DNA of 64,000 nucleotides, from the NCBI RefSeq assembly GCF_000006565.2, contig NC_031479.1:5826885-5890884 (forward strand). Reading direction: 5' to 3'. Positions 1 through 13,219 of this stretch are shown in pieces (position 1 is the first letter of the stretch; the number at the start of each line of letters is the position of its first letter). The DNA is from Toxoplasma gondii ME49. Taxonomy: Eukaryota > Apicomplexa > Conoidasida > Eucoccidiorida > Sarcocystidae. The position numbers and the translations under genes are program-made. The notes beneath the pieces are model-generated. The model was given only the letters and a program-made list of their open reading frames with translations. It was not told the DNA's origin and ran no database searches.

Positions 1-3000
1 GTTGAAACATAATTAATCACTGGACGTGTAGCGAGTGTCCCTATCCTTGCCCATGGTCTCAAGGGGTGAAGCAAAGACTCTGCGATTCTGTTTGCTTCGA
101 CGTGCCTACCGAAGGGCCTTGGCCCTCCGTTCCACAATACCGATACGTGCTAAAAGTGAAAAGGGTGGTAAACGTAAAGACGAACCTTTCGACAGTTCTT
201 ACTCTTATGAAGTCGAGCCGTGCTTTGAGAACCCGAGACAGTGTGTACTGAAAGGGGACGCCGAAGAGCACCACACATCGCCCGAAGTGTCGATCGAAGT
301 CAATGCCCTCAGCCACTTTGCCTCTGTTTGCCGCAAATAAAAACAACAACGCATGCGTCATAAGTCACGTCGAAGCAGTGTAGATAATAATCCACTTTAC
401 GTTCAACCTCTAAAGGACATGACGGTCATAGGGTACGCCGGGGACAGGTCAGATCATGTCGGGAAGGGTATCCAAGAAACAAAGTGACTTTCACCCCCTG
501 CAGCAACTGAGAAATTGAGAAGTTCCTGCATGCTTGGAAAACCACACAATGACAGACTCCGTTTTCTGTCCAAAAGATATCGCGATATCTTTTAGGCACC
601 CCAAAACACAGAAATCAATATGTCGCGCGTCTTGTGTAGTTTTGCATATCTTCTACATCCATTTGAATGGCGCGAGTAATCCCGCAAGTATAGTCACCGC
701 GCTTAAAGTTGCCTTTTTCCTTCCTATGTTAAGGACGGAAGCTCAACGCCCACCATACTTAGGCAAGATAACATGTTATACAGAGAGCCGTTTTATTGTG
801 CCATCAGATACGCAGTATCCTCCAAGCCAAAGTCCTAAACATGGTACTGAAGAAAGGAAGTTTGCGGCGACTGTAGCTCCTCGGCAAATACATTGAGTAC
901 AATGATGCCTAGCGTGTATGTGAAGAACCAACACTGTATACGCGCCACGAAAATAGAACTCTGTGTTTGGGACATGAACGTCGAAAAACGTCTTGCCTGG
1001 CGATTGAGAAGAAAACGGCACCTCGGCCGCACTCGCACGCGCGCCGGAAGTTATGAAGCGCGAGTGTCGTTGCTACCACGTCTTTGGTCTCAATGAAAAT
1101 CAGCTTGTAATCAAGGACCTGCGCCAGAACTCCGCTGTGATACCTGCGAGGAGATTGAATCCTTTCGTCACGAAGGATGATGTGAACTGCAAGCGAAACT
1201 TTTCCTTGGCAAATGTACGGAACCAGACGGACCTGCACAAGCTGACAGTGTTCATCGGTTCACCGCCGTTCACTGCGGCTGTTAAAATATGAAGAAACCT
1301 ATTCTACAGTTGGAGGACATTTTATTTTGACTAATGGAGTACATCGGCTTATATTCGAAGAGTGGAGTGCCACGATAAAGACCCCCCAGTGAGTACCCGT
1401 GCAAAGACTACCGACAAAAAACAGATCCCGACAGCCAGAAAAGCACTGCTCGGTAGATGTGTGTGAAACAAAGTCGACGTTCAACTTGGAAATTGCTCAT
1501 AAAAAGGCTGACAATCGAGAAGGAAGTGTGGAAAAAGCGAATGCAAAAAGACAGAGATTTCCATCGCGTCTCACAGTTCGCTGCCTGCCATTCCTGCTTC
1601 GGTAAACACTCCGAACAGACCTGTAATGTTAATCCATGCCTGATCTGTCCCTGGCAACAACAAACGTACCACCGGACGTCTGCCCGACTCCCCAGTTTGT
1701 CACCGACAGTGGCTTTCGTGACGACCGTGTTGAGAACTTTACGTGGGTGGAGTGGAAAAGGCTCCCCGTTTCTCAGTGATTTCTTCTAGAAAAGAAGGAA
1801 ACGGACGTGTGCGGCCTGCTCGCTGAGAGGAAGAGCATACGGCATATCTTTTCACCTGGAAATTCTTACCAGCTGGAGAGCACAGACTCCATGTACGAGT
1901 ACGAGGTGAAGAAACAAACGAGGCCGTCGGGAACGTGCTTGCAGAGATCTATCAAAAGATTGCTGTAGTTCCTTAGAACGTTCATGTCATGGCGATATTC
2001 GAACTTAGACGTCAGAGGAATCTGTTGAAGACAAGGAGCAGCAAACTCAGTGCACAAGTATGCGGGGATCAACGCGTAACACCATGCAAGCAACAAGACT
2101 AAAGCGCCTCTGAAAGGAACGCCCAGAGCAGGCAAAACCACGCTTTCTTCTAGAGACACAAGACAAGATCCGTTTGAGACACAGAGCTCGAGTCTCCCAG
2201 TTCTCTGGGTTTTTCTTCTTTCGTGCTGGTCCTTCGCACTGGCCTTCGTCACCTTTCAGTCACACACTTCATCCACCTGCTCAAGATTCAATTGTGGCAA
2301 AAAGGACTTTGTGTTTTCATTTCTCCACATAAAAATCTAGACATAATGGCAAATTGTTTCACAGATGTTCCCCTAGTCCCCGCTGTAAAGACAAAGATGG
2401 TGCACAGTAATCACAAACTCTTTGGTTGTCTGTATCACGTAACTGGGGTCTTCTGCAAGATACTAAATACTGTGGCCCTGCTTCTTCCACTCGCGTCAGT
2501 GAGACCAGACACGGACTCCAAACATATAAACGATATCCGTTGATGTTTTCCTCCTTAACGTTACTCTGTACCAAGTACTTTAATCTATTTATCTACGTTA
2601 ACGATAACACATTTGGTGGTAGTCGATTTATTCTTACTGGCATACACGTCAACATAAAATAGTGCCAGTGCTTGCGCGGTTTCCTCGCGTTGCTTTTCTT
2701 ACCTGATCCGAGCCGCGCGCAACAATCAATGGACAAATGCAGTTCCGGTCGAGAGACATCGGAAAGGACTCCGTGATGACAGGCTGACATGCGTTGCATG
2801 CACAGAGAGGGGAAATCCCAGAAAAAGCCGATAAAACTCGATTTATCTCCAGCCACGACAGTGTCTCAGGTGTGCTCTCAAAACATCCCAAGAAGCCGAA
2901 ATAGCCCATAGACGCGTCTATCAATGCCGCTACCGTCAATACCGACAGATCCGCACCACTGACCTTGCTCTCGCGGACGAGGTACGTACACTTGCGTCTT

Positions 3001-6000
3001 CGTTCCTTCACCACCGCAGTTACAAGTTCACCCTTTCCCCCCGTTAAATGCGCAACACAGTAACGGCACAAATGTTATAAACTGTTTGAAAAATAATTTT
3101 CGATCATGTGGTTTGCATCCTCTAGGGTCAGGCAAGATTCGTGTTTGCCGGAACCAGTTTGCAAGAGGGAAGGAAGAAAATGTCGATCGCAACTTCGAAA
3201 AGAAAAACTCTGTAGCACATGTCACGGCGTCAGCTGTGACACTGGGTCCTTTGCTTTTGAAAAGACAGTGTCACTCAAATGCTTCAGAGCCTTTTGTGCT
3301 GCGCGCCGCAAATGAGAAACAGAGTGCTCCCCTTTGCTCCATTACGCCAGCTTTTTCAGTCCGTGGAACTCTACTTTCTCCCCATCACTCCAGATGTCAA
3401 GGCGTGTGCGCATTACTACGTACAACACAGCGCTACGCCGAGCCGGCTGTTGAGTTTCCCTGACTTCTTTCGTCATAACAAAAGGGGCTGCTTGCGTGTA
3501 CAGCCTGTTGGTAACTGAACCCGCGGAGATCGGAGAAAGGGTGTGTTCGGACAGGGGATTCACACTGTCCTGTTGGCTGGTTTCGCGAAAAGACCTCTGC
3601 AGTAGAAACCACCCGATGCTGTTTCACTCAAGCGCGCTTCCCTTGAGTTCCTTCCTTCCCTGCCTCGCCACAGAACAGAGTCGAAGAAAGAGCACCGGGC
3701 GACCCGGAGTCACCTGCCCGCAAAACGAAGTCCTGCACGCGCAGAACGACGTGATCGCTTCTCGTTCGCAATCGATTCCTTTTCTCCGCCTCACCACAAA
3801 GTTGAGCAGCTTCGGGTACAGTTCGAGGGGAGAGATAGTGCCTGACGTCAAGATGAGGGACTGCGAGTTAGAGCGCAAGACAAGCAGAAAGCCAAGCGAA
3901 CCTGTCGACCCCGCATGCCGAGAAACGGCCCTTTCGCGAGAACCCAACCACGATCCAAGCACCTCCACACAACCTGCTCCGCGACAAGTACATCCCATGC
4001 ATGGTTTCGTGCATGCAAATCCACTCTACAGTCCGCGACTCGGTTGCTGGGAGCAAAGACCTCGAACGCGACCCATGACGATGCGTCCGAGTTCCAAACA
4101 CACCATGACGGTCTCGGAGTCTCCCCGCAGACACACGCTCTCCTTCTGACGCGACGAGGACAACGCTGAGTAGCGTGCTCGCTCCCCTCTCTCCGCGCGA
4201 CAGCGCTCGGCGAGCAACGTCTACGTAATGCACTGTTTCATCTGAAAACTGGAAATATCTTTTCCCCAATCTAAAGACAGAGCCACAAACACCTCGACGA
4301 TTCTGGTGAGACCCCCGGACGCGGATTTCTTTCTTCTCGAAAGAGAGTCAACAAAGCAGACCAAGAATCACTCTGTGACACATACACAGAGACGCCCTCG
4401 AGCGGCACCTCGATTCAGACAGTTTTGACCCCTTCCGAGACTAGGAAAGGCGAGTTTTCGTGCATGTAAAGGCACTGGAGAACAACTGTCTGCAGACGCT
4501 AAGACAGCGAATGGAGTCTTTTCGAATACCTGGAAGCGTTTTAGGACAGGCTGCATTGCGAGAGACGCGTCTAAGCAGGAGAGTTGGAGGAGAGGGTCGT
4601 AGAGACCAACTGCTTCTGGGTACGGGTCGCAAATCAGAATGAAACCTTCACTGAAAGGAAGATAGACGGCGCAGAAGAAAGGGGAAACAGCGAACAAGAA
4701 ATGGTGAAGATGAGTGAGGACCGCGTGACGACGGAATCGAGACTTAGGAGAAAGTGATCCGTCACTGAAGAACAAGTGAGTCGCCAACCACACAACATCG
4801 AGAAAAATGCGACACAGAGAGTTTCGACCTTCTGCCTGCGTTGTGTCATAGAAAACTGTTAGCCGCTACAAGGAGAAACGTAAGACACACGGAGATCAAA
4901 GCGAGGCGACGAACATGCTGAAGAAAGAAAGACGCCCTTGCCAAAGAAAAGACGTTAAAGGCTCCTTGGTCATAGTCCAAAATCTGAGGTCACTCCACGG
5001 AGACAGCTGCTGTCTGGAAGCGATCCCCGAGTGGCTCTGGTTCTGTGCAGTCTACTCGTTTTTCTTATCTCCAACTTAAGATCCATATTCGATTTCTTAT
5101 CCACGAGCTTCTTGCGACAGAGCAAGCTGCGCTGTGTGCCGCCTCCACCCTCACCCTGGCGTCCGTCGTACACAAAACGCCTGTCTTACGCCAACACTGA
5201 AGACCGCGCGAAAACTGAAGCTGCCGAGACCAAGACTCAGCTCCTCCAGGAGAGGCCTTTCAGCAGCGGCAGAGAGGAAAGGAAAGAGAAATGAAGAAAG
5301 ACCCCCACAGCTAGGTGTCGGAGCGTTCGACTCTTCCTCGTTCTCCTGGCCTCAACGTTGACGTCACAGGGGCAGTGAGAGCTCAGAATTTCAAGAAAAA
5401 ACTGCAAGACTTCTTCTGGCTCACCAGTAGGTGGCTACGAGCGTGCAGAAATCGGCGACAAGCGTCAAAGGGGCGTAAGACTCGACTTCCGTGATCTGGA
5501 GAGTATTGAAGAGACTCTTCAGGCGGTCGTAGAAGAACTTCAACAAACTCGCGTCGATGTGTGTCTCCTTTTCAAACATGTGCAGGAAGGACAGCGGTCC
5601 TTCGCTCTTCAACTCGTAGATCCTGAGACAGAGAGAAAGCGCACAACGACGACGCGGGGATGAAGTGGACTGGCCAACAGAGAATGGCCTGAGATGCGGC
5701 AGGGGAAGACCCACCCAAAGGAGGCAAAAAACGACGCAGTGCGACGGCTCGAGAGAAAGGAGACAATCCACGTGGAAAGGTCCATAGACGAAGCCGCAGA
5801 AGGCGAGCGAGGTGACGAATGGAGACAAAGTTAAGGAAAGACAGAAACCACGACAGAGTCGCTAGAGGAACCTCGACTGCAACCACAAACTCGCGTTTGA
5901 GACAATGCCCCAGAGACCCCTCTTGTTTTTTCAAAGAGTGGACGCCGCACATTCTCCCATTCTTCGTTTCGTCTCATTTTGTATCCTCTGTGTGTCGTTT

Positions 6001-9000
6001 TTGACTCCAAGAACAGTGCTTTCTGGGGTACCGTTGTCTCTATGGAAACGCTCTTGGCGAGTCCTTCCAAAATGCACATTTTTACTTCCTCACTTGATGT
6101 AAGACTTCAGGTAGGAGACGATGCGCCGCATTAGAGCGACAAAGTGCTCTGCCTTTCGAATGCTTCCAGGAACGGCCTGACCGGAGACACAAACATCGGA
6201 GAGACAGGGGCTTGGATCCACGGTGTGTGAGGACTTTTTGACACATCCACCGGTCAACCGCACCTGAGGAACTATTTGTCTGCATGCTTCTCAGGACTTA
6301 TTCCTGCTCACTCTCCACATGCTGGTTCGGCATGCGCATACACCCACACCAGTAGTGAAAACGAGGTCTTCGTTTCTTTTTCGGATGACCATAGAGAAGT
6401 CTCACTGCCTTGAAACTACACCCCGAAGTGTATAAGAAAAGCAGGCGTTTTCGTTTTTCTCGTGATCATACCGACGCGGCGTTACACCTTGAAGGCCCAT
6501 CCCAAAACAGCATTGAAAAAAGAGAAACAGTTTTGCCCACACTCTCTGCTGGAGAGTCCCCCTTGTTCTTCTCACCTGCTCCAAGAGGGCGTCATCAGGA
6601 AGGAGGGGGCTGGCGAGCAAATCGAGGGTTTCGTTTGCCACGACGATTCGCCCTGGGTCGCGCGACTCTTTTCGTTTCTCTCGAATTCTCTCGCCTTCGT
6701 CTTCTGGGCGCACACAGGCCGAGCCTCCCCCCGCCTCTTCTCCGTCGGTCCGTTCCGTTTCTTGTCCTTCCTTTCCCCTTTCAACCTCAGACGCAGAAGA
6801 GGAAGAAGTCGCCGCAGACGCCGCGGAGGGAGGAGAGGAAGGCGCAGAGGAAGACGACGCGCTCTCTTCTTCGGTTGCCCTTCGGCGTTTGATGCCGCGG
6901 ACGAGGTTTTCGTATTCTTCGCGAAGGCGTTCTGCATCTTCTTTCTTCACTCTTGAACACGGAGAAAAACACACGAGAAAAACCAGTAGCCCTCAGTACC
7001 ACTGGCGTCGCACGGGCAGCTGAAGGGTGGTGGAGAGGGCGAACAGCAGAGCCTCGAGTCTGGTAACGCTACACACCTTAATTGACAATGCAATGGCAGA
7101 AGTATCGTCAAGCACTCAGAGAGTTATTGACAGCCAGTCACGAGACCAGAACCATAACTTCGTCATTTCAATTCTCTTCCGCTGACCGATGCGTCTTCGA
7201 AAAAATAACATACTCCGGAGAACGAACAGGCCTGTACACTTTCGCCACTGGACGCACGCAGGAAGTCCAGGCGGAAGCCGCGGCCGACGAAGGGGCGCAG
7301 CGAGGGTCGAGGCAAGCAGAGGAGAAAGCAAGACGGAGGAAAGGAAGCAGCAGAGAGAGAGAGGAGGACGAAGGAGGAGAAAGAAAGACAAAGAAAGACG
7401 CAAGAGAGGAACAGAGTGCGGAAGGGAGATCCACCGACAGGGAAGAAAGAGGGCAACAGAGGAAGTGAAGAAGGAAAGGTGGAAGGGCGAGAGAGAGAGA
7501 ACAACTGAGAGAGCGAATCCAAAACAGAAGAAGGCGATCGGCACCGCAGAAAAGAAGGCAAGTGCAAAAAGAAGGTCAAGAACGGAACAGCAGCAACCGT
7601 CCACGTTGCCTTGCAAAAGCATGTGTACACGCAAAAAACTCCGACAGCCTCCGCGAATATCCAGTAAACACGACAGAGAAAACCAAAGGAGGACACAGGA
7701 CGCGGAATGATCGAGGCGACCGCAACGAGCCTCCAAACCTACTCTTCGATTTTTTCAGCAAGTTGACTCAGATTCCGCAGCGCCGCCTCCATGACAGATC
7801 GATTGATGTTCACGCTAAGAGCCTCGATGCAGACGTTGTCGATATTGTGCGCTTCGTCAAAAACCACGACGGACCCTTCGTACTGGACTTCTTCTGGAGT
7901 TGAAACGCCACCGAAGCCGCGACGCTGGTACGGATTCGAGTAGGTCGACCGAGTCTGCCCTCCCGTAGTGTGCGACGAAGACATACCGTCGGGCAGTGGA
8001 GTCAACAGAGCAGCCTGCGAGCGAACAGCAACGGAGATCCGTGCATTGTTCAGGGGAGACGAGGAGCAGAAGGGGACGCCAGCGTGAGGAAAAAGCAGAA
8101 ACGATCGCCACACGCTCGCGCAAAAGTGGAGAAAACGCGAGGAAATTGTCTACCGTGAATCCGACTCTGTGTCGAGTTCGAGCGGCAGACGACCTCGTCT
8201 TTTTCTCTGGAAACAGGTACCTGTGACACCTTCGGATCCAGAATGTACTGGTAGTTCAGGACGACGACATTTGCAATGTGGAGGAGACGACGCGCGAGGA
8301 AGTACGGACAGAAGGGCAAGTTGCGATGCAGAAGAGGATGCCTCCAGTTTCCAGCAGCAATTTTCAACTCCTCAATGGTGTACACACCTGCAGACACGAA
8401 GACGCGCTAGAACAAAGCAGGCCCGGTTCACCAATGCTCGACGAACGGAAGCTTCCATGTAGCAGCGGATGCCTACCGGTCGCAACGACGCACTGAAGGC
8501 TCCCACCGACGCACTGCAAGGAACGCCAGCTCGAACGCGTCTTACGAGGTGCACACTGCAGACGAATTGAGCAGAGAAACAGCGTGGTACTTTTCAGAAT
8601 GCGAAACACTGTCAACCTCTCGTGTGTGCGCAACTCGTCGCGGAACAAGGACCGACGCCGAAGAAAGCTTTCTCTGTTCCCTTCTCTTCTGCGGCTTTCC
8701 CCTTGAGACAAGACACCTCGCGTCCAATGATCGACACAGCAGATGCTGCTCCTCCGTAGTCACGGAAACATGCAGCTTCTGTTCAGCACTCAAACTCTAC
8801 ACCCAGGAAAACAACGCACAGAGAAGAGATGGAAAAAAGAAGGAACACAAATACACAAAGGAGACAGAACATCGATGGAGGAAGAGGGAAACATCTGTAC
8901 CTCGTCTCCAACACCAGGCAACGTGAGGCTGTACACAGGAGGAGAAACAACTCGAGACCATTGGAAAGAACAGGAAACGCCTGTTGTTTTTTCAAGACAG

Positions 9001-9083
9001 ACAGGGGTCCTTGCCTTTCTTCTTCCTTCTCCCTCATTTCTTTTGGTCAACGTAAGCATAACTAACTCTCCATGCAAACATAC

Positions 9084-9114
<31 letters not shown>

Positions 9115-11302
9115 TGTATACATAACTATGTGTGTATATGTATGTATATATGCTTGCATGCGTGTATGCGTGCATGCATATGTTTTGTCGTGTATCTATT
9201 TCTCGCATCGTGTGTGACGCAGTCTGCGTCCCTCCTGGGAAACTCCAGGTTTGTTGTCCAAGCTAGTCTCCAGGGCCTCGCTGAGACGTCGGTTGATTTA
9301 TTCCATCTCCTAAGGCGAGTGCACGAAAGAAACGCGAAGACCATCGCGAGCATCCACGAGGCAGGGTTCTGTCGTGAGTCTTTCTTCTCTGATATCTTGT
9401 CTTTTGTGTCTCTCTTCTCACGGACGTTTCCCCTTTTCCTGAGTCCTCCCTTCCGCCAGATTTCTTTCCCTCGCCACTGCTCATTCCAGTCCTTCCTTTC
9501 GTCTTTCTTCGTTCCACTCTGTTCAGTCGTCGTTGTTTCAGACCCACTCTGATTCAACTTCTTTTGCTGAGTCGCTTACCGGCAGGAAAGAACTGTGGAG
9601 CAAAGTATCGATCGAGGTTCTCGTACCACGCACAGAGAGAAGGAGAGTAGTGCCCAGGTTCCGCTTCTTCGTTTGACTCAAGTGCTTCCCTTCTCCTCCG
9701 TCGCTCTCGCTCTTCTTTGCCTTCTTCTCCGTCTTCTCGCTCTCCTCCCTCTCCATTGCCCCTTCGTTCAAGGCCGCAGGACCCCCCACAACTGCGAGCT
9801 CCTCTCTCTGCAAGAAGTCCAAGATTTTCGATGTCTCCAGTGGGGGCATCTCCGTGCGACGAGGAAGCCGAGAAGAAACTCGAAGGTGGATTGTAGCTCG
9901 TCAGGTGTTGCTGTCGCACCCACGGCGCCGTCAGCTGTCGACCTAAAGGGAAAACAAAGATCCAAAATTCGACACGAAACTGTTGATCGGTTCCACCTAA
10001 AATACATCAGAAACGACGGGCAGTTCACGTAGATATATTGCCCCAGTAGGTGGATGACTGCAGCTTGTATTTGTCTTGGTAGAGGGCTAGTTGAGTGCTA
10101 TCTGAGTCACATTCTAAAACTCAACTGGAATGCATCTTGACCTTAATACGTAGCTGAATTCATGCGGCTCTCATGCATGCATCTTAGAATTTGTCTGCAC
10201 AGAGATTGAGATTCGGAACAAAAGGAGAAACAAGTTCTGACACATGAGTAGATTTCCGTCCTTTCTGCTAACGAGTGAACCACGCGAACGTTCGAGATCT
10301 CTCTCTGCCTATCCACGCTGTCTACCGGCCGACCCTCGGCTTATCTTCGGAGCGGAGCACACAGTCGCGAGAGGCTAACAAAAGGGAGAGAAGACGGCTG
10401 GTATAAGGAACGGACGGAAGCAAATGAGAAGGTATGTTGCATCTATGCCTTACAGGCTTCATCGATTCTCTCCCGGTCAGGCTGGTTGTACACTGCAGGG
10501 TTGATGCACATGTTTCGCCGAGCAGACAGACCGACCCCGAGGATGTACCCGTCGCCTGAGGTCACAGCGAGGAGAAAGGGGAAGGAAAATTGACATAAAC
10601 CGCAAGGACAGGGAACACTTGCATACGAACGAAAAGAAGAGCGAATACCTGTATGCAAAGGAACAGAACATAACACACCTGCTTGAAAAGGAAAAGAAGA
10701 GCGAACAATTGCATCAGCAGAGTCGCCTGAGACATACAAACAAAACGGTTTAACAACGTGGAGACTTTCTATTCACTGATGAGACTTGCATGTTGAAACC
10801 GGAATTCCAAGGCTGTAGCCTTGTTCTCGGATTCCAGTTTTGGGGCATTGTATCGCTCTCCTAGGTTTCGGATTTTGAGCAGGCCACAAGATGACTGTTC
10901 CTCGGACTCAGGGGGTTTCGTTCAGGCTTCTGCAAGACAAGCCAAGTCCGAGCTGGACCGAGAAAGACGCCGAAAGAAACGCAGGACCGAGATAAAGACG
11001 AAACATAAGAAAGCACAAACCACGAACTGCTTGTACGGAGCAGAGAAAACAGCTGAAAGATTCTCCTCTCTCTCTCGCACAACGTTTCTGTAGCCTAACA
11101 GTACAGAGGTATTCGATACGGAATTGGTGATCCGTGAGCATTTATCTCATCCTCTATTCATGTAGAATTCCTCTCTGAGACTCGATGAGCTGCACGAGCG
11201 CTTTTGAAGCATCCAGACGCAAAAACAGACACAGCGCCGGTAGCTGTTCCGAAACTTCTTCACCATACTTCCTCTTCAGCATATATACACAAAGTTACAC
11301 AA

Positions 11303-11333
<31 letters not shown>

Positions 11334-13219
11334 TGAGGCAAATGTCGCACGGGCGTTGCGAATTATGTCTTTTCCTCCACGTTTCCAAGATTCTATCGAT
11401 CACTCGCTCCTCTGAAACTCCTTCTCTACGCATATACACGTAAGGCTTTATGTATATTTGTGTGTCTGTATATATAAACGTATACATACGTCGTACACCC
11501 TACTCCGAATCAGCATTCATGCATAGATATACGTACATACACGCACAACAGAAACGCCACGAGCACTTTGAAATGTTCGCTTGGCTCCACTTTGTTTGGA
11601 TTTCTGGACTTACGCGCCATGTCTTTGCCTATGTACGGTGGATCCTCGCTTTCTGTGGTTTTCGAAATAGGCTGGAGGGGCGCAGCTCCTGGGGTGCCGA
11701 GTTCCCGCTTCCTTCCAAGCGAGTCTCCAGATGCACTTGTTGTCTGCTCTTTTTCTTCGCATGGACTTTGCTCTTGGCGGGCCTTCGTTTCTCGAGCTTT
11801 TCGAATTTCTTCAATCCGATAGTCTATCACTCCCTTTAGCTCAAGCAGCGCTTTCTCCATCTCGGGAACCTGCGATCCAAGCAAGGTCAAGGTTAGGCCA
11901 AGGTGGATCAGCTAGAATCGCATGCATGCAGACTGCAGCTGTATTGGGCAGGATCACAACACTCGCTGACTCGATAGAGACGGAGAGGCGCTGCAGAACG
12001 CAGATTCAAGAAAGAGAGAACGGACCTACACTGAGGAATGAAGTCGGAAGAGACATGTCTCGACTGAGGAACCTCGAAGACGCAGAGAAAGGGTGGGCCT
12101 TGGGACTCAGATGACGACTCTTGTGTTGAGACACACGGACGGCGGCGATGCAGAAGGACGGTGGAGAACAAGCAAACAAAGAAGACAACCAAATCCGATC
12201 GAGTTGCAGAGTTGTGACGGCGACATCGTGGACGAAATAGGATGAAGTTGGAGAGAGAAAGAGACAAAGAGAGGAAGAAAGGCCGCGTGCGAGACCGTGT
12301 CTCTCGAACGCCCTCCCCCCACCACAGCAGTGAATGAGACGTAGGACTGAGACAGAGGAAGAAGGCAGAGAACCGTCAGATCCGGACGCAAGGGAACAGT
12401 CAATGTTTTCCAGCTCCTACACCAGCACAGCAGCCTTGAAAGCGCAAAAAAGGAGACAGGGCGTACCGTTCGCGTGCAGTACAGAATCTTCCCGAGACGA
12501 GGATGCGCCAGCTGGTACGACGTCAACAGAGAGAGCAGCGCCACAGTCTTCCCTGTAGAAGAGAGAAAAGCCAGGAAAAAGGTGCGAAAATGCAAGTGGA
12601 AACAGGCAATCAATTACGGAGAATTCGCTACACAGAGCGACCCCTAGAACTCGCAGTTTAGGCACAGCAAAACCTGGGCGTTCCTAGCCACCGAGTCCCC
12701 GCACGCAGATCCAGTGCTGGCGATGCGTCCCTGTGTCGCTGCTCGTTCTTGGTCTCCGTGGTCGCTTCATTCAACAGGAAGCGTCGATGTCTCGACTCGT
12801 TGTCTGCGTCGTCTACAAAGAAGTTGACGAAGTTTCGTCTCGCTCCTAGAAACATCGAATCCCGCTGCAGAGGAGAACTCCGCCGTTTCCAAGAAGATAT
12901 CGAACCCACGCCTCTCCCTCGCTGAGACCTATACGCGGTCGTTCACCTCCTCACAGGTCTCGCTCGCACCCGTCTACTCTGTCGGTTCCTTGCGGCTGGG
13001 TTTGTTCGCCGTTGTATTCCATCTTCCTCTTTGTCTCGGAACTTTCTCGCCCAGACCTCCCTTTCTCATCGCCTCACCCGTCCCTGTCGGCATCTCAAGG
13101 ACCGCATGGCCCTTGGCATCGAGTGTGTGCTTGAGCGCGCGGATGTACGCATATTGCTCGGGGTATATGAAGTCGTAGGGGAAGTAGACGGTGACTTCGT
13201 CGATTTGGAAGACGACCAT
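1..13219 (-). CDS. ERCC2: TFIIH helicase XPD/ERCC2/Rad3 (3' end off window)
   Basis: DNA helicase subunit of TFIIH, acting in nucleotide-excision repair and transcription initiation in the nucleus. Exons (minus): 13219-13078, 12552-12467, 11869-11614, 10555-10454, 9942-9580, 8387-8221, 8014-7743, 6951-6576, 6176-6094, 5622-5425, 4650-4530, 3860-3795, 2783-2703, 2021-1870, 1143-997, 323-203. They join in frame to 911 codons; the last ~120 residues lie beyond the left edge. Visible motifs are the N-terminal [12 protein letters not shown], Walker A PTGTGKT (split by intron 1), DEAH at 425-428, and the helicase-domain segments [22 protein letters not shown] and GKVAEGIDF. All four Fe-S cysteines are present (178, 196, 299, 343), which with the overall match favours XPD over FANCJ or RTEL1. 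Charged or Gly/Ser insertions lie in exons 3, 5, 7 and 8. Exon 15 ends at a GC donor. The start ATG at 13219 leads directly into the conserved N-terminus. Confidence 0.93.
324..996 (-). other. GC-AG intron 15 of XPD
   Basis: Exon 15 ends FFSIA plus the first two bases of an Arg codon at AG|GCAAGA; exon 16 resumes at CAG|AGGCAAAGTG to give the conserved R-G-K-V-x-E-G-I-D-F helicase motif. The nearby GT alternatives would put exon 16 in the wrong frame, so a GC donor is the only join I can find that keeps the motif. Confidence 0.75.
7300..7540. repeat. Polypurine/polypyrimidine tract in XPD intron 7
   Basis: About 240 bases are almost wholly A/G on the plus strand, hence C/T on the sense strand of XPD, with no exact repeat unit. 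The tract lies inside the intron between exons 7 and 8. It produces long spurious open frames on both strands. Confidence 0.8.
9082..9120. repeat. (TA)n microsatellite in XPD intron 5
   Basis: Nearly pure TA dinucleotide run of about 35 bases, followed by imperfect TATG/TGTA repeats to about 9180. Confidence 0.9.
11303..11331. repeat. (TA)n microsatellite in XPD intron 3
   Basis: TA dinucleotide run with one TG interruption; similar TATACG-rich sequence continues at 11450-11490. It lies in the intron between exons 3 and 4. Confidence 0.85.

Noticed and set aside
7116..7736. 206-codon minus-strand frame rich in Leu/Ser/Phe, like a membrane protein
   Set aside because: It lies within XPD intron 7; the hydrophobicity comes from the CT-rich tract.
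8743..9552. 269-codon plus-strand frame
   Set aside because: Antisense to XPD intron 5 and built around the (TA)n tract; the translation is low complexity.
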